A stretch of 64,000 nucleotides of DNA, from the NCBI GenBank assembly GCA_949752735.1, contig OX457053.1:29322232-29386231 (forward strand). The letters are read 5' to 3'. The notes beneath the pieces are model-generated. The model ran no database searches, was not told where the DNA came from, and saw only the letters and a list, made by a program, of their open reading frames with translations. Positions 11,021-21,000 of the stretch are shown here, one piece after another. The DNA is from Lumbricus terrestris (Eukaryota > Annelida > Clitellata > Crassiclitellata > Lumbricidae). A program made the position numbers and the translations under genes. Positions within the stretch are counted from its first letter, which is position 1. Every line of letters begins with the position of its first letter.

Positions 11021-11750
11021 TGCTGGATTGCTGGAGATGACCTTATAATTAGTTCATTCATCTATATAAATGTAAAACGTTACTGTTTGTTACCTCGGAA
11101 CCCGTAAAGTTCTTCACCGATTGTTTTCAAAATTTTCGCAAACCGTTCCATTCGAACATAAGCGGGTTGTTATAATGCCTTTTTGGAAAAAGCGCAATCT
11201 TTACGAAAAAACCAACTTTTAATTCCACTGTCAGTCTGTCACGCGTCCGTCCATTTGCATTCCAATGAGGCCGTGCATACCGGTGCGTGTTTCTGTAGCG
11301 CATATTCATATGTAACTGTCGGTTTTCAAATTTTCACACAACGTTCGAGCGGACGGCTTTTTATATGCTTTTTTGGAAAAAACACAACGCGTGTATGCGG
11401 ACGTGTTTTTTTTATCCGCGCGTGTTCTTATATAGCGCATATATATATATATATGCGGGAGGAAACGGGAGGCAGGGACGGACGGAGGGAGGGAGGGAGG
11501 CAGGGGAAAGGAGGTAGGGAAGGAGGGATGAACGGTCTTTTCAGCGACAGCAACGCGTGGCCGGGTACAGCTAGTCACCTATAAGAATGTCTATAAAGAA
11601 GCACTGCTGACTTGCTTTAAGGGCCTACTTTCGCTTGAATGGTGAGATTGCTGGAGATGACCTTATAATTTATTAGTTCATTCATCAATCATCACCTATA
11701 AGAATATGTCTATAAAGAGGCGCTGTTGACTTGCTTTAAGGGCCTACAGC
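11021..11750. repeat. Tandem duplication interrupted by the Helitron
   Basis: Unit 1 is 11031-11060 plus 11575-11636, and unit 2 is 11649-11747. Both run from TTGCTGGAGATGACCTTATA through CTATAAAGA to TTGACTTGCTTTAAGGGCC (unit 1 has CTGACTTG). The duplication predates the Helitron insertion. Confidence 0.8.
11061..11574 (+). mobile_element. Non-autonomous Helitron-like element, 514 bp
   Basis: The element begins TCTATATAAATG and ends ACAGCTAG (CTRR-type), inserted between A and T with no target duplication. The flanks, GAGATGACCTTATAATTAG on the left and CACCTATAAGAATG on the right, rejoin to match a tandem paralogue at 11649-11747 that lacks the insert. It contains an (AT)n tract (11436-11454) and a GGGA-rich tract (11457-11528). 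No Rep/helicase is present and the 3' hairpin is weak. Confidence 0.72.
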
Positions 11751-12555
11751 CCTACACAGTTACTGTCACACTGTGTACAGATGTCTGCACAGTATAACTG
11801 TTGCCTTTCAGTCTTCCAATAGAGACAGATATTTTGAAGACATATGTATAGCAAAACTAGTGTTGTTTATTGTTATGTAATCTGCTTGAACTGATGTGAT
11901 GTGATTTGATGTAATTGTAATCTGGTTTTAAATAGAGGAGAAAGGGTGAGGGGTGTGTCTGGGTCTTAAATCTCCAACAGTTGGCCAGTCGAAGTTTTTC
12001 TTGTAGGCTCATCTGAACAACTGAGGCATAGCGTATATATAAGAATATATGTATATAGTCATACACCACATATGCTATATAGAGGTATATATGGATATAT
12101 ATAAAGAATGACCGACACCAACTACGGACTCGAGATTTCACGCCATATAGCCTAGGTATTCAAACGCCGCACGAATTAAACTATGTGTAAAATTATTAGC
12201 ATTTGATTTCGTAAGAACAGAAAATTTATTACAGTTATGTCCATAAAATGGACATCGAAAACTGTTGTCTTGTCCTTTTAACAATCTCCGAGGACCTGCA
12301 AGCCAATTCGTTTCATTTCATTGGGAGGACATGTAAGACAATGGGTCACTATGACAACGAAAGACAATAGATCACTATGACAACGAAGTACGAAACAGCC
12401 GTTGCTAGATGACGCTCACTTCCTCTTATTAACATTAAATGCGTACTCCTCAGCGCAACACGTGAAGTATTGCAATTGTAATTAGCGAGTAAGTGTATAG
12501 CGTAAGAAACTCTCGGCGCTTTATACATTCAAAATAAGAGATAATTGCTGTTAAG
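11751..12555. other. Intergenic, AT-rich tracts only
   Basis: TATATA-rich sequence at 12030-12105 and otherwise featureless. No gene was recognised. Confidence 0.5.
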
Positions 12556-14807
12556 ATCCCAGCGAACACGCACTCACGGGACCCTTACCGTTTTCTCCCG
12601 GGTATCCGGTGCGGTTTTCTGACGGGTTTTGACCGCGGTGTCCGGCCGGGAACCTTCTGGTGCACCCCGCGAGCTTGTCGCCGTCTACCGACTCTAGCGG
12701 TGTAGCCGCATTTGGTTTATTCCGACGCCATTTTGTGTGCCGTTTCGAATGCACGAGTTTTTGGAGATCGGGATTTCTTTATGTTGAAGGTAAGATTACG
12801 TTTTATTTATTGCGCCAAAAATATACTTGTCAATATCAACACTTTAGGTAAATGCTGCGTCTAATTTTGGTCGGAATATGACTAGGCGTGACGGAGATTG
12901 GGTTAGGGTTATGGACACCACGCGCGTGGGTTAGAGTAAAACAGGTTCGGCCTCGATTGGTTTATGCATTGCTGCGTGTCCATGTGTGTTTAAGTTCACT
13001 TTTATAGGTGGAACTGCTATATTTGTTAATCATATCGGCCCTAAACTCTGCCCGGTGTGCACTGAATGTTTTTGCCGGGAATCTCGAAGACTGCGTGCCT
13101 CACGGTGCCTGTATACAAAACAATATGATTGCCAACGACTTAACTAAAATAGAGCGCTACGACCTATGAGCCGTATCCCATGATACAATGCGCTCAGTAA
13201 GTAAGTAATGAATGCGAGATCTAAGCAACTACGGTCAGGTTAATAAAATTAAAATAGGGGAAAATTTGCAGAAATAGGAGTACATAAAAAAATTGAGACT
13301 AATACCGCAGCGCTCTATTTGGATTTCTTGTGTGGCCATAGCTGTTTACATGTACTGGCACACGCAATCTTTGGGATTACATTTTTATTGTCTACAATGC
13401 TAGTCCCTTTAAAATTCGTGGTAAACGTGTATTTTAAGGTCGTAATTCATTGACCATTGTATGGGTTTCAGCGTTGCTTGAATACAAGTCGGATTGAGAT
13501 GGAACAACAGTCTTCTTACAGACACGGGGCCAGTCCATCAATGTACCCCTCCTAGCAGATGCTCAGACCCTGTAGGCAATCCGCATTGGGAATGATATCC
13601 AATGCAAGCCATCCTGCATATGATATGAGACATGACCAGTAATTTATCATTTGAGCCTGTTTCATGTGTTGAAATTATTATTATGTGAGACATTTACTAT
13701 TTAAATTGGTTTTCAAGGCTATAACTTTTTAAAAGGTACAGCAAGTTTTTAAAACTAATTTCAAATTGCAATGTCTGTGAATTTTACTGTCACTTGTTAA
13801 ATAAAACTTGTTTGATATGTTTAAAAATTCAGGTGTGGTGACGCAAAATATTCCTTTAACAGCACGAGCAAATTGTCGAGGACAGTTTCCTGTTTGGTTT
13901 GAAAATGTCATGGATTGTCGCACTGAAATCAGCCGTTGAAATCTGCTCCTTTCACAGAGACTGAACATTATTCAATATTATCAATATTTTTAATGTTGAA
14001 TTAATAAAGTTGATAAATAATGTTGAGTAAGCTGAGGTGTCATTCACAACTATTGTTGATTATTTATTGCTTTAACGATGTTTGGTAGACCAGGCAGAAA
14101 TCAAGATTATGTTGGATACCACCTAGACTAACTTATGAAAACATAAGTTCGTGTTTTTAATTTTTTCAGGAATTTCTTATAAAAATGTGTTTAAAATACT
14201 CCTGGCTTCATTTCATTAGGAGAATTTTAAAATCTATTTTGATGCGCCTATTTCATTTTAATTTAGTTAGTGTACTGTAAAATTTGCTATGACTGATTCC
14301 AAAACAGCATGCATTAATGTGGTTTTTGCAACATATTGAGTTATATGTATGTTTTTAAAAGTTTTGCATCAAAATTCAAAATGGAAGAAAATAATTGCTC
14401 CAGCTTTATTCCAACTCAAGATATAAAGCAAATCATTACCTCTTGCTTTTGGCTTGAGTTTGAATAAGGATGTAGCAATTTTATTTGGTCATTTTTAAGT
14501 TTGTTGCAAGACTTTTGAAATTATGTATGAAACTCAATACATGCTGCAGATATGACTAAAATGGTTGTTTTGGTGTGTCGAACCATGTAAAACACAGCTT
14601 AGAGTACAATTTGCATTCTGGGTATACATTATCAGTCATCTGGGTATGAACTGGGTTGTCCGCGCTGCTCGCGGGCTAACCCGTATGGTTCCCGTCGGGA
14701 AACCGCGACAAAAACCCGCCGGGTTCCCGCCGGGTTGCCCGTACGGGGCCCGTATGGTAGCCCGTATGGGACCCGTAAGGTTCCCGAATTGGCTGGTTAT
14801 CTGGGAT
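12556..14807. mobile_element. Candidate 2.25-kb DNA transposon with GC-rich ends
   Basis: The left edge starts ATCCCAGCGAAC and the right edge, reversed, ATCCCAGATAAC. Both lead into GC-rich subterminal sequence built on CGGGA-CCTTACGG-type words (12577-12680 and 14660-14785), inside otherwise AT-rich DNA. No target duplication or transposase domain was identified. A CpG-rich promoter plus first exon is an alternative reading of the left end, which is followed by a donor-like AAGGTAAGAT at 12787. Confidence 0.42.
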
Positions 14808-15299
14808 ACGACAATTAGAATAAGAAAATGAAGTTATAAATAGAAGGCAGAAGTCTAGCCGTACTTACAACATCCTAATTTTAGCCAAGAAACCGCGTAT
14901 TGCAAAGGAATTAATTATTAAATCTAGCATAGTAGCTGCATGGCCTATTAACTAACTGCAGACTTAGGTTCCTTATTAGTTATTATCCCTATTAATTGAC
15001 AGCAACGTTTAAACGTACTGTACTTCGTAAAATGCGAGCGTTTGTCTTGTGTTACGAAAGGCAATAGGCCTACTTGCTCATTTATTATTTGTAGGGAACG
15101 GTGGTGTAGGATTTGTGAGTATAAAACTTATTAGACAGTAGTCATGGCCTTTGTCATTTCAAAAATAATGTTAATAAAATTGTCATATTGTTAATTTTAG
15201 CTATTATAGACCGTCATGACTTTCTAGTACAACAGTCTCAAACTGCCAGAACATCGTTCCTATGTTTCCGTTGACCCTGTGCTGTGGATTGACCTTCCT
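14808..15299. other. Intergenic, nothing recognised
   Basis: AT-rich sequence without recognisable genes or repeats. Confidence 0.5.
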
Positions 15300-15530
15300 T
15301 GTGGGGCGCAGTGGTGAAGTGGGTATGTTCGTCGCCTTGCAGCCGAAGGGTTGCAGGTTCGAATCCACCTCAAATCACCGCATAAGAACCTTGGGCAAGT
15401 CCTTCACTCGCAATTGCTCAGCGCTTCGGTGTGAACGATGCAGTGTCCGCTCTGCAGTTGGGAGCGCCTCTGAATAGAGGGAGCGCCTCTGAATAGATAG
15501 TGTGAAGGGGCACTATAACAAGTGCGCATA
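15300..15530 (+). repeat. tRNA-derived SINE, copy 2
   Basis: A-box-like GTGGTGAAGTGGG and a perfect B box, GGTTCGAATCC (15356-15366). The tail GGGAGCGCCTCTGAATAG is present twice, and GGCACTATAACAAG follows. That tail matches the 3' end of LINE family 2. Confidence 0.8.
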
Positions 15531-15656
15531 CAAAGTTACAAACAAGCATACAAAAAAATCTTAAAAGAGAACAGACATGAACAGTAGTGCTCCCAGATAA
15601 GATCACAGCATGAGCTATATAGTGCTCCAAAGGGTCAACAGAGAGCATAAACTCCA

Positions 15657-15755
15657 CCACTGGTTATTCTCTGCCAGTGCCAGTCCCAAGCCTGGATAAA
15701 GGAGGAGGTGATCAGGTGACACTAATCATCTTTGATATGACAGTGTCGTTTAAAA
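15657..15755 (+). repeat. Dispersed repeat R-SPR, copy 1
   Basis: This is one of three copies of a segment of about 100 bp containing CTCTGCCAGTGCCAGTCCCA and GCCTGGATAAAGGAGGAGG, ending near TGATATGACAGTGTCGTT. The others are at 53436 and 53703. The wording resembles the 3' region of RTE-like LINEs, from memory. Confidence 0.75.
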
Positions 15756-16052
15756 ACAAAACACAAAAAAATAGAAGCATATGGCAGCGATGCTGTGGCA
15801 GCCCGAGACTGGTACTAGATGGTCATAACGGTCTATAAAGCGGAGCGGACAACCAGATGTATCTTAGATAGACCGCCTGATAAGAACGTAGAGGTAGCGT
15901 GGATATGGACCCCAAAACAAATCTTTTAAGACCGGAGACGACACACGTCGCCAACAAGCAATCCTTGACTAGCACAACATGCCTGTAATATCGCTCATAT
16001 ACAAACAACAGCAAAATACCATCACAGAATGATCCAAATCAAGTGTCAATTT

Positions 16053-16440
16053 GGTACTTGTTTTTTATACGACCACCAAAAATTTATAAATTCGATGAAA
16101 AATATTTCCTCACGAAATAGAAGCGGGATTTAGCGCGTGAGGGTCGGTTAGGGCTCAGGTTACGCGTCGTGAGGGTCGGTTAGGGTTAGTTTTAGGGTTG
16201 GTGCAGTCATATTCTGCTGAAATTGAAGCTGGATTGATGAAAAATAATTTTCAATGAAAAACTGATGAAAATACTTGCTGACGAAATAGAAACGGGATTT
16301 ATCGAACAAACTCTTGCCTGTAAACAGAAGCTGGATCGATTAAAAGGATTCTCGGCAAACTAGAAGTTGGATTTATGAAAGATAACAACGCTGCAACGTT
16401 AGTTCTTGGTGTCTTGGTGGTCGTATAAAAAACATGTACC
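16053..16440. mobile_element. MITE with 26-bp inverted repeats
   Basis: The left end reads GGTACTTGTTTTTTATACGA and continues CCACCAA. The right end is the same sequence inverted with one difference. The interior contains a minisatellite (16137-16202) with GAGGGTCGGTTAGGG. No ORF and no target duplication were recognised. Confidence 0.82.
16137..16202. repeat. Telomere-like minisatellite inside the MITE
   Basis: Two units of about 31 bp with core GTGAGGGTCGGTTAGGG. The same unit, on the opposite strand, forms a larger array at 45055-45292. Confidence 0.8.
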
Positions 16441-16840
16441 GTAAATTTATATCGAAGCAAAAATAAACACTTATTCTAACTATGTGCCTGAATTATAACA
16501 CTGATAGAATTTTTCCGAATTTATAATGCACTTTTTAATTTAGCTGTCGGACATCTCGAGGGTGATTAAAAGTAAACTTAGATTAAAAATTGAGTTAAAC
16601 AAGTAAGTAAAGCGGTCACTAAAACAATAACACTTTAAAAATTTATTTATCGTAAATGTGCAACTTTTCTTTGATGGAAAATTACACTTTTGCTGTTCAA
16701 TAATGTACAAATACGTGTTTAAAATTCCATGATGCCATGTGAAAGTATGAACGGAAATTAACATTTTTGGTGTTCAGACTACTGCCTGCAGACATCGGTG
16801 ACAGCTGTACAAATGACAACAGCGTTTACTAGGTGGCGCC

Positions 16841-17859
16841 TGTAGCCTCCCATTTAAAAGCTGTTTTGCTGCGTTTAACAGGTATTGAGTAAATTACTAG
16901 ACCTTTACTATCCTGGCTAAAAAGACACCAATAACTTCTATGAAAAGTGTATTCTATTAAAATATCGTTATGCACAAACAATCAAATAACCTATCTACTT
17001 AATTTGGCGTTGATTATTTATATTATTCTTAATAGCTTATCTTTCATCGACAGATGAAGTTCTTCTTATGAGTGAAGTTCAGCAACTTGTAGTCTGTTTG
17101 AAGAAATGCAACCAAGTGCTCTTGAATATATGATGCGGATAATAATACAACCACGAAGACCTTGCTCCAGGATGAAGAAAGACAACGTCGTTGATTATAG
17201 ATATCGCCACCACCAAATCTTCTTACTCGATGAAGTGAGATACGTCGCTTAACAGACGAACGCACTCGAACACAACCAATGTCCACCAACGTGATATCGT
17301 CCAAACGAATATCAGTTTCTCTGCCAATCGCCAAATATTCACCACACAACCCGTTTCGACGAAAATCACAACACGAGAGTTCCGAGCTCCTTCAAATGAA
17401 CTCAACTCCGCTATTTAACGTCCTAGTTGTAATGCCTTCTTTGTAACGAAAGCGCATTCAACTACCGTTCATCCGTGCCGCTAAATATGACTTAAGAAAC
17501 GTCCGCCATAGCGATACGTCCTTCTTCCTTAGCGTTCAGCAACAGAATCAAACATTTTCTTCAACCGTTACGTGACGTTGCACTAAAATCGTTATATTCG
17601 CTTCCGAGCGCTACCATTGGTTTGTTGACTTAATATCCCATGACAACGTTTTCGTTGCGTAACTTTACGCGCTGTTGACACGCTAGTTCCTTGGTAACCG
17701 CCCCTAAGCTATATATTATTATTTATTTCGCCAAATCATTACACATCAAATTAAATCAACGCCAGTACTAAATTGACTAGCTTAACTCTTACTTATAATT
17801 AAGGATTAAACATTGTAATAAATTAGTTCAATAGATAATAGCGTATATAATTCGCTACA
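16841..17859 (-). repeat. 3' LTR of gypsy B
   Basis: 1019 bp. On - it begins TGTAGCGAATTATATACGC and ends GGGAGGCTACA. A purine-rich tract (GAAGTAGGGGTATT on -) directly precedes it at 17860-17873 and is the likely plus-strand primer. Short ORFs inside the LTR are not genes, because they repeat exactly in the other LTR. Confidence 0.95.
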
Positions 17860-18023
17860 AATACCCCTACTTCAAAAGTCTGTAATCAGGCTTTTAAAAC
17901 TTACCTAATTATCTATTAGCTAATTATTCAACTGCATCCTTACTCTACCTTTACAAAGCAACACAACATAACTGAATTACATCTTATCTATATCTACTCA
18001 TTGCATGCTACTGCTTTACTTAT

Positions 18024-21000
18024 TTAAGTAAGTCCTCTACTCAAATAATCAGAAACTACATTACTGCTTCCCTTAATGTATCGTATTGTAAAGCAATAAT
18101 TTTGAAGTGCAAGACTCCACCTCATGACTCTAGCATTTCTCATCCTTCCTTCCTTCATGTACTGTAGTCCACAGTGGTCCGTCTCAATCACAAACTGCTT
18201 TCCACACAAGTACCTATCAAACCGACTTATTCCCCACATTATCGCTAGACACTCTCTCTCTTCAACTGAATATCTCATTTCTCTCTCCAATAGTTTCCTA
18301 CTCGCATACGCAACTGGATGGTTTATCTCTTCATACTGCTGTATCAGGACACAACCTATTCCTTTTCCCGAAGCGTCTGTTTGTATCACAAATTCCTTTT
18401 CCAAGTTTGGTAACTTAAGGATTGGTGTTTTAGCCAGTGCTGCCTTCAGCTGTCTAAAACTCTCATCTAACTCTTTGTTCCACTCGACATTATTAGGTGA
18501 TAACTTCTTAGTAAGATCACTTAATGGTGCCATCAGTTCAGCACAATGAGGAATAAATTTTCTGTAGTAATTTATTGCTCCCAGGAAACTTCTTATCTGT
18601 TTCTTTGTCTTCGGTTGTGGCATGTCCACAATCTTATCAATTGATTCTCCTTTAGGACTGATATTGTCGTTGTTCAATGTATGGCCCAAGAAATCTATGC
18701 AACCATAGCCTAACGAACATTTCTTTGGTTTCAAAGTTAGGTGAGCATTTCTCACTCTTTGGAAAAATTCCCGTAATATCTTTAGATGCTTAGTCCATCC
18801 TTCTGTATGAGCTAAGATGTCATCAACATAACTCTCCAGATTCTCGGTTCCATGTAATATCTTCCTTATTAGTCTATTATAGCTGGATGCACTATTTACT
18901 AATCCAAAAGGCAAGACATTAAACTTATACAACCCACTTGCACAAATGAAAGTCGTATAATCCTTTGACTCTTCACTCATCGGAATTTGCCAGTAGCCTT
19001 TGCAAAAATCAAACTTGCTGTATATTTTGCTGCCACTAAGTTTGTTAAAGATATCTTCGTTCGACATCATCGGTTCTGGATCAAAAACTGTAACTTTGTT
19101 CAATTGTTTATAGTTGCAGCAAAGTCTATTACTTCCATCTGCCTTCTTTACTACTACAAGTGGTGCTGCGTAAGCTGCTTCTGATCTTTCAATAATCCCA
19201 TTTTCCAACATTATCTCAATTTCCTTATCTATTTCAGACTGTAGATGGTACGGAATTGGATATGCTTTCATCCTAACAGGTTCATCGCTTGTAAGATGAA
19301 TCTCGTGTTTCACCATGTCCGTTCTCCCCGGCTTATCTGTAAATATATCTTGATACTCTCTCAGTAACTTCTCTAATTCACCTCTCTGTTCATCTTCCAA
19401 TTGTGGATTAATATCGACATCCTTGTACGTCTCAGTTTGCTTACTAACATACAAGTTCAATATCTCATCCTCTTCATCTTCACCTTCTTTGCCATCGTGT
19501 ACAATAGCCGACACGTATGCTACTGTCTCAGAACCTGACAATTCTTCTTCATTCCTCTCATGATACTTCTTTAATATGTTAATGTGGTAAGTCTTCAGTT
19601 TACCACCATCAACCTCGACTTTATAATCGTAGTCTCCGATTTTCTCTCTGACAACAAATGGTCCTTGCCATTTTACAAGCATCTTATTATTGCAACTCGG
19701 TAGTAACAATAAGACTTTTTCGCCGATCTCCAGTTTTCTATATCGTGCTTTCTTATCGTAGTATTTTTTATTCTTCGCATTAGCCTTGTGAATTGCTTTC
19801 TGCGCCATGTTACACGTTTCTTCTATGCGTTCTCGTAGATCCGTCATATACGTGTACACATCCTTCACTTCGTCTTCCACTTTTTCATTTGTCCACAGTT
19901 CCTTCAGTATCTGTACTGGACCTCTACATGATCTTCCGAAAATTAATTCGAAAGGCGTGTATCCGTGGCTTTCGTGTACTGTATCTCGTAATGCGAAAAG
20001 TAGTGGTGCCAAGTACCTATCCCACTCTTTTACTTGTTCACCTATCAATTTTCTCAGTGTAGTCTTAATCGTTCCATTAAGACGTTCTACACAACCATTT
20101 CCCATCGCGTGGTATGGACTCGTCATCGTGTGCTTGATTAGCAACATTTTGTTTACTTCGGCCATTAGCTCTGACGTAAACTGGCTTCCTCTATCCGTAT
20201 GAATTCTTTGTGGTACGCCCATCCGACAGTAAAAGTTAAACAAGGCTTCCGCCACTTCCTCAGTACTTATACCTTTCAACGGTATTGCTTCAGGATACCT
20301 GGTGCTTAAGTCGATAATCGTTAATATATAACGATATCCTCTCATAGACATTGGCTCTATGGCTCCTATGATGTCTACACAGACATGCTTAAACGGCACA
20401 TCCAGCACTGGAAGATGTCCCATCGGTGCCTTGTAGTTCACTTTCTTATCTACTGCTTTCTGGCATACATCACAACTTAATATATATCGCCGAACTTCTT
20501 GGTTTATTCCTGGCCAATAGAATTCATTCACAATCTTATCGTGAGTTTTCTTCATTCCCAGATGAGCTGATAGTAGCGAGTTGTGTGTTACAGCTAGAAC
20601 TTTGTTTCTCAACTGTTTCGGAACCATCAACTGCCACTTTGCTTCATCTTTTAATACTTCCTTCCATCTCCGGTACAACAATCCATCTTTCTTTACGTAC
20701 AGCACTTTTTCTGTACTCTTCTCATCGCCATTCCACTCAGATGCTTTATCCCAGCAACTCTTCAATGTCTCATCTGTCTTCTGTAATTCCTTTATTTCTT
20801 TTGTAGTTATAGTTAGGTCGGGCATTTCGGTGACCTTGAGTGGTTTATATTTCACCACTTTCTTCGACTCAGCTCTCGTTTCTATCGCTGCTGTCGTTTG
20901 ATGTGCGTCACTGTTCATGACGTCATCCATTACAACTTTCTCTATTACGTCATCATACTCCGTGCTCATCTCATCACTCTCGAATCTTACTGTCTTCTTG

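Noticed and set aside
12551..12851. CpG-rich promoter and first exon
   Set aside because: The same GC-rich words recur inverted at 14.66-14.79 kb, which fits transposon ends better. It is not excluded.
17044..17405. Small ORFs (101 and 60 codons) at 17.1 and 23.6 kb
   Set aside because: Both lie in the gypsy B LTRs and are identical in the two copies. They have no start context or family match.
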